From positions 1 through 23,015 of the forward strand of contig JAJZWQ010000034.1 in assembly GCA_021846605.1 (NCBI GenBank): a stretch of 23,015 bases of DNA, written 5' to 3'. Below the pieces are notes generated by a model. That model saw nothing but the letters and a program-made list of their open reading frames with translations, did not search any database and was not told the DNA's origin. The position numbers were made by a program, and so were the translations under genes. Positions 7,466 through 16,094 of this stretch are shown in pieces (position 1 is the first letter of the stretch; every line of letters begins with the position of its first letter). Source of the stretch: Bacillota bacterium. GTDB taxonomy: Bacteria; Bacillota_E; RBS10-35; JAJYVN01.

Positions 7466-8511
7466 GGTGCCGACACCACCCGTAGTTGTGTCCGGCCGAT
7501 CACGATCTCGTCCCCTGGACCGACCTCCACGGGCCCGGTGATCCGCTGTCCGTTGACCCGGGTCCCGTTCGTGCTGCCCAAGTCCTCCAGGATCAGGCGG
7601 TCGCCGCGGTGGAGCAGGCGCGCGTGCCGCCGGCTGACCGCGTCGTCTTCCGCCGGCAGGACCACCTCGGCCTCCGGGGTGCGGCCGACGACGTTGTCGC
7701 CGGGCGGCAGCGCTTGGCGCGTCCGCTGCCCCCGCCATTCCATCTCTACGACATACGCGGGCAGGAGCATGGTGTGCGGTCCCTGAGTGAGCAGCCGGGT
7801 TGCCGCGGCCGGACGGCCCGGGTCGCCCGTGGTCTCCGCCTCCGCAGGGGCCATCCCTGCCTCTGTCGCGTAGGTCGGGCACGCGGCAAGCAGGTCTTCC
7901 ATGGACGGTCGCTCGCCGGGGTCGCGCTGCAGACAAGACTGGAGGGTTGTGGCCAGCGTCCGGTCGATGTCGGGCAGGAAGAGCGTCAGCGGCCGGAAGA
8001 GGTACGGCGGCTCCTCGGGCGACTTGCCGGAGGCGGCCATGTGCAGGGCCGCGCCCAGGGCGTAGCTGGCGGCGGCGGCCGTGGTCGGCGCCGTGGCGTC
8101 CGCGGAGGCCTCCGGGGCGCTCCACCGATCGAGCCCGGCGCAGGGGACGACCACGGCGGTGTTGGCCTCGGGGCCGAGCAGCAGGCATTTGGGCGGGAGG
8201 GCGGTTGGCGGGAGGCCGGCCAGGGCGCTCACCGCTCGCACCGCCAACCGCGCCAGGGCGGCGGCGTCACCCGCGCGCACGGGTCGCAGGCTCTGCAGCC
8301 TCCGGTGCACCAGAAGCGGGCCAGGGTCTGCCTCCACCACCTCGGGGAGTGAGAGGCCCGCCAAGCCGGCGGTGCGGGCGGCGCCGAGCCAGGCTGGTGG
8401 CGCGGCGGCCGGCAGCAACTCGGCGAGGACCTCCTGCCCAGCGCCATCCACGGCTCGCCACACGTCCCTGCCCAACAGGGGCAAGGGTTCGAGGAGGCGG
8501 TGGTCGCTCAC
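7462..8511 (-). CDS. Pseudokinase-FHA fusion protein
   Basis: This is a 349-residue protein. Residues 271-345 are a well-formed FHA domain: GR at 276-277, S-R-R-H at 293-296, LGSTNGT at 311-317, VNG at 319-321. The first 220 residues look like a decayed kinase. LGRDVWRAVDGAGQEVL (13-29) sits where the glycine loop and catalytic lysine should be, but lacks both. KCLLLGPEANTAVVVPCAG (108-126) aligns with the loop from KPANILL to DFG of the downstream kinase, but HRD and DFG are gone. YALGAALHMAASG (150-162) and the following RPL...ERP segment match that kinase's C-lobe. It is probably a catalytically dead phosphothreonine-binding adaptor. It starts at a GTG overlapping the surface-protein stop (GTGA) and its stop overlaps the PP2C start (ATGA). 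Confidence 0.88.
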   Translation of the reverse strand: MSDHRLLEPLPLLGRDVWRAVDGAGQEVLAELLPAAAPPAWLGAARTAGLAGLSLPEVVEADPGPLLVHRRLQSLRPVRAGDAAALARLAVRAVSALAGLPPTALPPKCLLLGPEANTAVVVPCAGLDRWSAPEASADATAPTTAAAASYALGAALHMAASGKSPEEPPYLFRPLTLFLPDIDRTLATTLQSCLQRDPGERPSMEDLLAACPTYATEAGMAPAEAETTGDPGRPAAATRLLTQGPHTMLLPAYVVEMEWRGQRTRQALPPGDNVVGRTPEAEVVLPAEDDAVSRRHARLLHRGDRLILEDLGSTNGTRVNGQRITGPVEVGPGDEIVIGRTQLRVVSAP

Positions 8512-11480
8512 GCGCGGTCGCCGCCCACCGGGGAGATGACAACGAGCAGGCGGACCAGCAGCGCGGCGGCCTGGGCACGGTCGGCCGTGCCGCTGGGGTC
8601 AAAGGTGCCGTCGGGGAGGCCGCGGAGCAGCCCCGCGGTCGTGCCGGCGGCTACGGCGGGGGACGCCCAGGCCGGGATGGCCGCGGCGTCCGCGTACGGC
8701 GGTGTTCCCGCGCCCGGCACCGCCTGCCCCGCGTAGGACAGGGCGCGAACCGCCAGGACGGCGAGCTGGGCCCGCGTCAGAGGCCTGGTCGGACCGAAGA
8801 CCGTGGCGCCCATTCCGCGGATCAGGCCGTCGTGAACGAGGGTGGCGAGGTCGGGCGCATACCAGGCGGCGGGAGACACGTCGCCGAAGGGCAGAGCGGA
8901 GGGGTTTTCCGCCGGCAGTGCCAGGGTGCGGCTCAGCATGGCCGCGAACTGCGCCCGCACGACGGGCGCCGAGGGGTTGAAGGCGCCACCAGGAAAGCCG
9001 ACGACGATCCCGTGGGCGGCGGCGATGCGGATGTCGGTGGCCGCCCACGACCCGGAGATGTCGGTGAAGGTCTCCGTGTTGGTCAGAACGACCAGGTTTG
9101 CCGGCAGACGGGAGACCTGGGCCGCGACGCTGTCGGTGGGGGTGTCCGCCCAGCCGCCGATGAGCTGTGGGGCCGTGCCGGCCGCACCCAGCTCGTAGAC
9201 GGCGGCCAGGGCTGGGTCGGGGACGCCCGCGGCATGGTAGGGGACGGTCACGGTCAGGGCGGCGGGGACCGCCGTGACGGCCGTGCTGCTGCCGTCTGCG
9301 GCGACGACGGCGAAGTCCAGTCGATAGGCCGGCCCACCCGCCGCGTACTGCGGGACGCCGGGCGGAGGCAGGGCGCCAGCGTCGACCTCATAGGAGAGCA
9401 GCGCCATCCCCACGGGCTCGCGCACGGGGTCCGCGCCGCCCAGGGCCAGCGGCCCGGGCCGGGGAGGCAGGTTGGCCGAGACGAGCGCCTCCGGCTCTAC
9501 CTGGAGGTGGATGGCCAGCCCGGCGCCCTGGAGGTCGGCCGCGGACAGGCCGTGGGCCGTCTGGAGGGCGGAGAGGCGCAGGTCTCGGACGGGCACGCTG
9601 AGCGTCAGGCCCGCCGCGAGGAGGCGCACGCCTTTGCCGGCGGTGGACAATTCGGTCAGTGCCGCGGCCGTGAACAGGACCGTAACGGTACCGTCGGCGG
9701 AGAGGGTCGGACGGATCATGATGGTCGCCGCCGAGCCGGCCGCGGTGATGGCCGCTGTGGCCGCAGCCCCGTCGATCGTGAACGCGCCAGGGAGGGACGC
9801 CGTGGTCGGCGGGGCGTTGCCGCCGGCCGCGGGCGGGGTCGTGAGCGTGAAGGTTTGCGCGTTGCCACCCAAGCTGGTGGTTGCGTTGTAGACCGACACG
9901 GCGACGTTCCCCGCCGGTAGCCCGACCGGCACCGTGACCGTGGCGGCGGAGTCCGTCTCGGTCGTGGGGGCGACGACGGCGGGCGGACCGCCGCCACTGG
10001 GCGTGAAGTAGACGGAGCCGGGCACGGTCCCGGGGTACTCAAAGCCGCTGCCGGTGAGGGACAGGAGCGTTCCGGCGGGCCCGGAAGGCGGGGAGAGGGA
10101 GGAGAGGACAGGGGCGGAGGCCATGAGCGTGAAGGTTTGTGTGTTGCTCCCCAAGCCGGTGCTTGCGTTGTAGACCGACACGGCGACGTTCCCCGCCGGT
10201 AGGCCGGCCGGCACCGTGACCGTGGCGGCGGAGTCCGTCTCGGTCGTGGGGGCGACGACGGTGGGCGGCCCGCCGCTGCTGGGCGCGAAGTAGACGGAGC
10301 CGGGCACGGTCCCGGAGTACTCAAGGCCGCTGCCGGTGAGCGACAGGAGCGCGCCGGCGGGACCGGAAGGCGGAAAGAGGGAGGAGAGGACCGGCGCGGC
10401 GGGGTGGGGGACCGTCACCGTCATGCTGGCCGTGGCCTGGAGGCCGTCTGCGGCGACCGCCGTGGCCCTGAGCGTGTAGTTTCCGGGTTGGGCATAGGTG
10501 TGCCGCGCGGGGAAGGCGCCGGTGGACGTGCCGCCGTCGCCCCAGGACCACTCCAGGGCGATGCCGGGCACGTCGTCGGTGGCGCCGTTGATGCTGACCT
10601 CGGGTCCGTTTTGCGTGGAGGGCACCGATGGCGAGCCGCAGGTGGCGCCGATGGGACACAGGGCGATCCGGGGCGGGGTCACCGTGAAGGAGGCGGGGTT
10701 GCTCAGGAGGCCGTCGCTGGCGTTGTAGACGGCGACGGCGACACTGCCCGCTCCCAGGGCGTCGGGCACGGCAACCGTGACCTGACCGTCGTTCCACTGG
10801 GGGACGCTACCCACGACGGAAAGCGCGGACCCCGACTGGGGCGTGAATGAGATCGAACCGGGGGTCGCGCCGAAGGGGCCGCCGGTCAGGACGACCGTCG
10901 TACCCACCGGCCCCGCGACCGGCGCCAGGGACGCCAGCGTGGGTGTGAAGCTGAGCCCCGACGCCGGTTCGGCAGCTGCGGTATCGGCTGAGGTGTGAAC
11001 GGTGAAGTCCGTGGCGGGGTACACCCCGGCCGGAGGGTTGACTACCCCACGCGCCACCAGCGACACAGGGCTGTTTGCCGCTATGGGGGCGGCCGTATCC
11101 ACCTCGGCGGTGCTTGGGGGCGTGGACAAATGCACGGCGCTCACCGTCGCGCCGTTGAGCGTGTATGCGGCGGCGGCGGCGGGCAGGACCGTGCCGGTGG
11201 GCGTGGTCAGGTATACCGCCTTGCCGACCGCGAGGGCGCCGTTCTCCGACGTGGTGGTGAATCCGACGGTCCATGTGGATTGGGTGCCAGAGGTGAGGGG
11301 AGTGGCCGCGAAACGCACGGCCTGCGGCGCCGATCCGCTGAATACGCGCTGAAAGGCCAGGGCCAGGGGAGCAGGGCTCCCCAAAGGGCTCCAGGGCAAC
11401 CCGGCCAGCAGGGCGGTCAACAGGAGAGCCGCTCCCCGCCGTCGGGCGAGTCGGGCGCGGTTCCGACGCTTCGTGGCCAT
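8508..11480 (-). CDS. Secreted surface protein with TIG, PKD and three SLH domains
   Basis: This is a 990-residue exported protein and the first gene of the operon. Residues 1-42 are a long basic signal peptide ending in an Ala-rich cleavage region. Next come a beta-rich domain (about 43-180), a TIG/IPT domain (about 185-270), a PKD domain containing WSWGDGGTS (about 275-357), two nearly identical TIG repeats (359-452 and 453-546), a domain of about 250 residues I do not recognise, and three SLH repeats (804-980; TFTDISGSWA, PFGDVSPAAW, PPYADAAAIP). SLH repeats bind pyruvylated secondary cell-wall polymers, so the protein should sit on the outside of the wall. The start is the ATG at 11480 with GGAGG ten bases upstream. 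It is probably the surface output or sensor of the kinase module, because its stop overlaps the next start. Confidence 0.92.
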   Translation of the reverse strand: MATKRRNRARLARRRGAALLLTALLAGLPWSPLGSPAPLALAFQRVFSGSAPQAVRFAATPLTSGTQSTWTVGFTTTSENGALAVGKAVYLTTPTGTVLPAAAAAYTLNGATVSAVHLSTPPSTAEVDTAAPIAANSPVSLVARGVVNPPAGVYPATDFTVHTSADTAAAEPASGLSFTPTLASLAPVAGPVGTTVVLTGGPFGATPGSISFTPQSGSALSVVGSVPQWNDGQVTVAVPDALGAGSVAVAVYNASDGLLSNPASFTVTPPRIALCPIGATCGSPSVPSTQNGPEVSINGATDDVPGIALEWSWGDGGTSTGAFPARHTYAQPGNYTLRATAVAADGLQATASMTVTVPHPAAPVLSSLFPPSGPAGALLSLTGSGLEYSGTVPGSVYFAPSSGGPPTVVAPTTETDSAATVTVPAGLPAGNVAVSVYNASTGLGSNTQTFTLMASAPVLSSLSPPSGPAGTLLSLTGSGFEYPGTVPGSVYFTPSGGGPPAVVAPTTETDSAATVTVPVGLPAGNVAVSVYNATTSLGGNAQTFTLTTPPAAGGNAPPTTASLPGAFTIDGAAATAAITAAGSAATIMIRPTLSADGTVTVLFTAAALTELSTAGKGVRLLAAGLTLSVPVRDLRLSALQTAHGLSAADLQGAGLAIHLQVEPEALVSANLPPRPGPLALGGADPVREPVGMALLSYEVDAGALPPPGVPQYAAGGPAYRLDFAVVAADGSSTAVTAVPAALTVTVPYHAAGVPDPALAAVYELGAAGTAPQLIGGWADTPTDSVAAQVSRLPANLVVLTNTETFTDISGSWAATDIRIAAAHGIVVGFPGGAFNPSAPVVRAQFAAMLSRTLALPAENPSALPFGDVSPAAWYAPDLATLVHDGLIRGMGATVFGPTRPLTRAQLAVLAVRALSYAGQAVPGAGTPPYADAAAIPAWASPAVAAGTTAGLLRGLPDGTFDPSGTADRAQAAALLVRLLVVISPVGGDRA
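9843..10406 (-). repeat. Tandem 282-bp direct repeat encoding two TIG domains
   Basis: Units 9843-10124 and 10125-10406 align without gaps over 282 bp (94 codons) and differ at only a minority of positions. The unit is an exact multiple of three, so copy number can change without breaking the frame. The third TIG domain upstream in the protein (DNA near 10665-10935) is clearly diverged. The pair therefore reflects a recent duplication. Confidence 0.85.
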
Positions 11481-11765
11481 GGCCGTTCAGCCTCCACGCT
11501 CGCCGACCTGAGTTGACACTGCGCCGCCGGTCGACAAATCCCCGCGAGTCCAGGTGGGGCTTCGCCAGGGACGCGCACGGCCTGATCCGCCCCCCAACGG
11601 GTGCCCATTTGACCGGTTCGCTCGCGGCGCAACCCGCCGCATCCCTGCCGAGCCTCTCCGAGCTTCTCGTGTCCGCGACGCTGATGAATTGGGTATACAC
11701 TCGGCAGACTCGACGTTCCTGTTCCAACGCCGTCCCATCTTTCCCGACGACACAATCTGACACGC

Positions 11766-11790
11766 CCTGAGACAACCGGTCTGTCTCAGG
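11766..11790. promoter_or_regulatory. Operator-like inverted repeat, 9-bp arms
   Basis: CCTGAGACA and TGTCTCAGG are perfect inverted arms around a 7-base centre containing ACCGGT. The site lies 286 bp upstream of the surface-protein start in the divergent region. No U-tract follows on either strand, so a protein-binding site is more likely than a terminator. Confidence 0.45.
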
Positions 11791-11800
11791 TCTTGCCCAG

Positions 11801-11812
11801 CACAGCGCTGTG
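11801..11812. promoter_or_regulatory. Perfect 12-bp palindrome next to the inverted repeat
   Basis: CACAGCGCTGTG is fully self-complementary and begins ten bases after the larger inverted repeat. The centres of the two sites are about 28 bp apart. Two dyads this close suggest a compound operator, but no promoter elements are clear nearby. Confidence 0.35.
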
Positions 11813-13063
11813 TCGTCTCGGCGGGGAAGGGCTGCGTGATCCGGGATGAGCGGTGGGGGCAACGCATCCACCGTTGCCGCGGACCCGTTGTCGGCAACTC
11901 CGGCCGCGCGCGCCTTGGGCGCGCGGCACATCCGGTCGGTTCCGCGCCTCAGCGGGGGGCTGCCCGCAGGCGGTTCGCCGTCGCCACGGGACGCGGGCAA
12001 GGCCCCTCGGCCAGGGCCCCGCATCAATCTCCGTCGGCGCCAGGCCCACAAGGCGATCGCGGTGCGACACCTCCCGCACATCTCTTGGGCCGATAGCGCC
12101 CACGGTGGCATGGCGGCCGCCCGCCGGACTTCTGGCGCTGGTCACTTGAGTTTGAGAGGAAGCGGTTGTTTGACCGCAAGCCGTTGGCAGGCGGCGGCCG
12201 TGCCACTCAAGGGCTTCCGTTCCGCGACCGCCGCCTGCAGAACGCGCTTGTGCTCCGACCGGCCGGGGGTAGCCAAGCCTCCAGAATCTCAGGGGTTGTT
12301 GAACCGCTGAGGTCGCTTCCGTCCACTCAAGCCGCTCTTCCGCTACCGGGTGTCCGCATCCCCGCGGTCCTCGTATAAAGGGTGCGGCGGACAGACCACA
12401 TGCAGGTGGGTCCCGGGGGCTGGCCATGCGGTCCTGCGCCGCCCGACCGGTTGGGCCGGGGTGATCCCGTGCGTCAAGCGAGCGCGGCTTCCCCGTGCGC
12501 CGTTGGGCTTTCGGTAAGAACGCCCCTCACAGCGGGACAGCGGAACCATCCGCCATGAAATCGTTTGCGGTGTCTTCCGCCAGTCTCTGGACCGAACCGC
12601 TGAGAAGCAGGTTATGGACTAGGCCGCCGGGTATGGAACCGTCGAGAGTCTGCGTTGGACGCGCTACAGGTCTTGGTCTCTGATCCGCTCGCGGCACGTG
12701 TCCCCGTGTCATCTTTGCCAGCGAGCCCCTGGGGGGGCGCGCTCGGGAGCGGCGTTGGCGGCAAGGAAGGTCACAAGGGGGTCGCCCTGGCTGATCAGCC
12801 TACCGCTCCTCCCACTTCCCGGCAAAGGCGGGGTTCCGCGGACAGGGGGACAGATATCTCCAGGGCCAGCGCGTGGCCACCCGTCCGGCTGCACCGCCCA
12901 CACCACGCCGCGGTCGATCACCCCGCGCGCCTCTCGCCCTTCCAGAGCGGCGCCCCCCCTCCAACGGTGGAAGGACGCCGGCCCTTGCCCAGCAGGTAGC
13001 AGCATGGCTGGGGCGAATGCCCAGATGAAAGTAGGGTTACTGGTTCAAGGGCGGGCTGGCGGA

Positions 13064-15064
13064 ATGAGCGGCGGGTGCGCGCGCGAACTGCCGTATTACG
13101 GCGATGTCCGGGCGGGTCGCGCGCAGGAGCGCAGGTGCTTTTTGGACTGGCTGGCCGGGCCTGCCAGCGACGGCGCGGCTCTGCTGTATGTGTGCGGACG
13201 GTCGGGGTCGGGCAAGAGCGCTGTCTTGGCGGAATGGGCGGACCTCGGTCGGGGCGCTGGTCGTGTCGTGGCGGTCGGCCTCCCCGACGGCGCCCCCCCC
13301 GTAGGTGCCGCTGGCGGTGCGGCGCTTTGCTTCCTGGACCTGCCGCCCGAGTCCGGCAAGGCCGCCGTCCTGCTGGGGGACGCCGGCGTTGCGTTGGGGC
13401 GGGGTTGGGCCGTGGTCTCCGCTGGCCGGCTTCGGCCTGAGCTCGCCTACGCGGCGGCCGGCGTACCCGAGTCGGCCTTTCAGACCCTCACGCTCGGAAA
13501 TCTCAGCCCCGCCGCCGCGGCCGCCTGGCTGCGGGCCGGGGGTCTGGACCAGCCAGCGCACCTGGCAGAAGTCCTCGCCCTGACCGCCGGAAACCCCGCG
13601 GCCCTGCACGCCGCCGCGCGGATCCTGCGCGCCGCGGGCGGCGGTCCTCTGGAAGGCCTGCCAGAGTGGCACTTGGCCAGGCGCGGGCTGGCCGCGCGGC
13701 TCCTGGCCGAGGTTCCGCCCCGCCTGCGCGAGACCCTGGATGCCTGCAGCGTGGTGTACCGCTTCGACCAGGGAACCTTGGCTGCCGTCGGTGGCCCGCG
13801 GGCGGCGGCCGCCTTTGGGCACCTCTGTGACCTGTCGTGCGTGGCGCCCCTGCGGGAGGGGCTCACCCTGCAGCCGGAGGCCCGCCGCATCCTTGGCGCG
13901 GACCTCCGCTGGCGGCATCTGGAACGCTGGCACACCCTGCGCGAACGGGCGCGGGTCCACCTGCGGCAACGCTTCCGTAGCGCCGCGGGTGGGGAGCGTC
14001 TGGAGCTGATAGCCGACCAGGTGTTCCTGTTTGAGCAGCCTGAGGTTCAGGCGCTGGTCTTTGGGGACGAGGTGCCGGAGGCGGTCCGGGTTTCGCCCGC
14101 GGACAGCGATGTGTGGGAATCGGTCGCCGCGCTCTGGCACGATTGGTGCTTGCGGCTTGGATGGGAGCGGCTGCCGCCTGGCGAGGGCGAGGCGTTGCGT
14201 CGGACGCTTGGCCATCCCGGCACGCAATTGCGCGTCGCGCGTGACCGTGGTGGTGGCCTGGTCGGCTTCAGCACCGTTGTCCCGGTCTGCCGCGACTCGC
14301 TTCACTTGCTGCGCCAGTTGCCCGCAAGCGCCGAACTCCTGGAGGCGTTCTTGAGCCGTCGGTCATCGGCCGATCTACCTGTCACGGCACGGGCGAGCCG
14401 CGCCTATGTCATCCACCATCTTGTGGCGGCCGGCGATCAGCCGGGGGCGGCGCGCGGGGCGTTGCTCCGCGACGCCTTGGGACTCCTGGCGCACGGCGGT
14501 ACCTACCTCGCGTTGGCTAGTCTGACTGAGTATCAGGGGTTATGGGCGGCGCTCGGCTTCACTCGGGTGCCCTCCACCGCAGGCGTTGGTCCGGGCTCGG
14601 ACCGGCCGGTGGAGGGGTTCCTGCTCGACCTGTCGCACTGCGGGAGCGAATCGTGGCTGGCGGCCGCTCAGAGCGGCGTTCCCCTCCCGTCCACCCTGGA
14701 GTCGGACTGGACCGACCGCGCCCTGCAGGAAGCACTGGCCCGGTGGCACGACGACGCGTGGTTGGGTGCGTCGGCGTTGGTGCGCCAGTTGCGGCTCGGC
14801 AGCGATCGTTCGCCGCTGTCCGACCTTGCTGCGGTGCGTCGCGAGGTGACCGCGGCATTCGATCGGGTTCGGACCGCTGCCAGCGCAACCGAGCGCACTG
14901 CCTACCAGGCCTTGGAGCTGGCCTACTTCACTCCCCGACCGGGGCTTGGCCATCGCCACGCGGCGGCCCAACTCGGGGTGTCCCGTTCGACGTTCTACCG
15001 CCTCTTGCGCCGCGCCGTGCACGGCCTGGGGCAGGAGTTGTTGCGCCGGGACGCGGGAGCGTGA
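13064..15064 (+). CDS. P-loop ATPase regulator with GNAT-like region and C-terminal helix-turn-helix
   Basis: This protein is 666 residues long if it starts at 13064. Walker A is GRSGSGKS (45-52, Lys51). A segment LTAGNPAALHAAARIL follows, corresponding to the 'TGGNPLAL' sensor region of AAA_16/STAND ATPases. The middle part, from about residue 387 (TQLRVARDR...GLVGFSTVVPVCRDSL), resembles a degenerate GNAT acetyltransferase fold and is clearly homologous to the protein at 17776-21516. The last 38 residues (AAAQLGVSRSTFYRLLRRAV) form a helix-turn-helix. I chose the ATG at 13064 because AAGGGCGGG lies eight bases upstream and the distance to the P-loop matches the gene at 262. In-frame ATGs at 13004 and 13025 are alternatives. 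It is probably an ATP-dependent transcriptional regulator. It is divergent from the signalling operon, so it may control it. Confidence 0.82.
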   Translation: MSGGCARELPYYGDVRAGRAQERRCFLDWLAGPASDGAALLYVCGRSGSGKSAVLAEWADLGRGAGRVVAVGLPDGAPPVGAAGGAALCFLDLPPESGKAAVLLGDAGVALGRGWAVVSAGRLRPELAYAAAGVPESAFQTLTLGNLSPAAAAAWLRAGGLDQPAHLAEVLALTAGNPAALHAAARILRAAGGGPLEGLPEWHLARRGLAARLLAEVPPRLRETLDACSVVYRFDQGTLAAVGGPRAAAAFGHLCDLSCVAPLREGLTLQPEARRILGADLRWRHLERWHTLRERARVHLRQRFRSAAGGERLELIADQVFLFEQPEVQALVFGDEVPEAVRVSPADSDVWESVAALWHDWCLRLGWERLPPGEGEALRRTLGHPGTQLRVARDRGGGLVGFSTVVPVCRDSLHLLRQLPASAELLEAFLSRRSSADLPVTARASRAYVIHHLVAAGDQPGAARGALLRDALGLLAHGGTYLALASLTEYQGLWAALGFTRVPSTAGVGPGSDRPVEGFLLDLSHCGSESWLAAAQSGVPLPSTLESDWTDRALQEALARWHDDAWLGASALVRQLRLGSDRSPLSDLAAVRREVTAAFDRVRTAASATERTAYQALELAYFTPRPGLGHRHAAAQLGVSRSTFYRLLRRAVHGLGQELLRRDAGA

Positions 15065-15869
15065 GCAGGCGAGGATCCCTGCGGCTCGGTGGGACGGCGA
15101 GGCGAGACCAGGTGGGGCTGGCCGATCCGAGACGGCCAATAGGAACAAGCGCCAGCGCACCACGCCACGGCGACAGCCCCCCGATGGTGCCTGCGGGGCT
15201 GCCCGGCAGGGCGGGATCGCCGGGGGTCTTGAGGGTTGCGGGGCGGCGCAGGCGGATTCTGCTTTCCGTGATCGGCGCCGGTGGTCGTGGCGGCTGACCA
15301 CGGTGCGCGGGGCCGTAGCCGCGGATGGTGGGTCAAGCGGTGGGTTGCCCGGTGCGCCGTCGCCGCGGGCTCTCCCCGGCCTCGCGCCCGTTTGTTCGCT
15401 GGGCTTGGCCTGCGCATGGCCGTCGCGGCCTGGCGGGCGCCGGAGGATGCGCGGGCGAGTTGGTCAAGGATCGGTCGTCGACGGTGATGCGCTTCTCGGT
15501 GAAGGAGAACGGATGCGTGGCGGATGCAGGGGCGCGCCTGGCGGTGAAGGGCGTTCTCGTGGAGACGGGGCGCACACCGTTGGGGGGCAGAAGGCCAAGA
15601 GGCAGCGACGCCGACCGGATGCGCGGCTTGCAATGGGCGCGGTTTGCGGCGGCGCCCACGGGTGCTCGGCACCCGGACCCGTGGAGGCGCGGCCAAAAGG
15701 CTTGGACCGGAACCGAGGCTTGCCCTTCCGGCCACCCCGGATCCCCTGCCGGCATCCCGAAGGGACCCAAGCCCCGAGGAGGGGACGGACCCATGGTCTC
15801 TGCACCATAATGACCACAGACCCGCGCTGACTCCCGATCACGTGTTCCACCGAGTGTTCGCTTGAGTGC
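15065..15869. other. Region without a supported gene
   Basis: About 0.8 kb follows the ATPase gene. Open frames on both strands are Arg/Pro/Gly-rich, typical of random high-GC DNA, and none has a recognisable motif or SD. A 6-bp inverted repeat (GTGGTC...GACCAC, near 15283-15303) could be a weak terminator for the ATPase gene but lacks a U-run. Confidence 0.5.
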
Positions 15870-16094
15870 ATGGCGCGGGTGGGTCAATTACGTGACGCGG
15901 CCTTGGTCAATAACGTGACGCGCAACATCGAGGCCGTCCCGCCCGGCGTCGCGCTCTTCGCGCGCAAGCTCCAAGAGACCCAACGGCATCCCCACAAGCG
16001 CGCGTTGGTGCTCTCGGCCCGGCATCTCCTCCGAACCATCTGAGTTATGCTCAAACGCGGACAAGCGTTCGATTCAACGGGGAGGTCTGCCTGA
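15870..16094 (+). pseudogene. C-terminal remnant of a transposase, probably IS110-type
   Basis: The frame from the ATG at 15870 reads through ALFARKLQETQRHPHKRALV and then LSARHLLRTI to a TGA at 16041. Beyond it the same frame continues VMLKRGQAFDSTGRSA to a second stop at 16092. The pattern '(L)ARKL..HK.ALV..AR.LLR...ML..G..F' fits the C-terminal end of IS110/IS116-family transposases, and the TGA probably replaced a TGG. The catalytic parts are absent upstream. A pair of 18-bp repeats lies inside its first codons, so the first 20 residues are probably not transposase. The family assignment rests on short similarity and is tentative. Confidence 0.42.
15882..15922 (+). repeat. Two direct copies of an 18-bp GGTCAAT...GTGACGCG motif
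   Basis: GGTCAATTACGTGACGCG (15882-15899) and GGTCAATAACGTGACGCG (15905-15922) differ at one base and are spaced 23 bp apart. Each is partly palindromic (GGTCA...TGAC). Closely spaced repeats of this kind occur at the ends of some insertion sequences, including IS21-like ones. A related copy lies at 17314. Confidence 0.6.

Larger units (their letters stand above)
11481..13063. other. Long divergent intergenic region without a supported gene
   Basis: This region of about 1.6 kb separates the leftward operon from the rightward ATPase gene. Several open frames of 60-210 codons occur on both strands, but none shows a recognisable domain, a convincing SD or a consistent frame. It contains the paired palindromes at 11766-11812. 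A TATAAA at 12374 and a TTGACA at 11513 each lack a matching partner box. The frame from about 12093 to 12378 (plus strand) has a peptide-like stretch WRWSLEFERKRLFDRKPL that may be a remnant, but I cannot name it. It is most likely regulatory sequence plus decayed DNA. Confidence 0.5.

Noticed and set aside
7800..9920. 706-codon open frame on the plus strand
   Set aside because: It lies antisense to the SLH protein and the pseudokinase-FHA gene, is Arg/Gly-rich, and has no domain. It is a shadow frame of high-GC coding DNA.
11513..11518. TTGACA as a -35 box
   Set aside because: No -10 box 16-18 bases downstream and no gene starting after it on that strand.
10807..12111. 434-codon minus-strand frame crossing the surface-protein start
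   Set aside because: It overlaps the signal peptide and N-terminal domain of the SLH protein in another frame and has no recognisable sequence.
12374..12379. TATAAA as a -10 box
   Set aside because: The corresponding -35 position reads TGTCCG and no supported gene starts nearby; the ATPase gene is almost 700 bp away.
12527..12712. Minus-strand 61-codon frame with a protein-like end (PGGLVHNLLLSGSVQRLAED)
   Set aside because: It looks somewhat coding, but I cannot connect it to any family, and no SD or flanking homology supports it.
13037..14305. 422-codon minus-strand frame
   Set aside because: Antisense to the HTH-ATPase gene, which has clear motifs; this frame has none.
15281..15810. Several 60-180 codon frames after the HTH-ATPase gene
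   Set aside because: All are Arg/Pro/Gly-rich with no motif, and they overlap each other on both strands.
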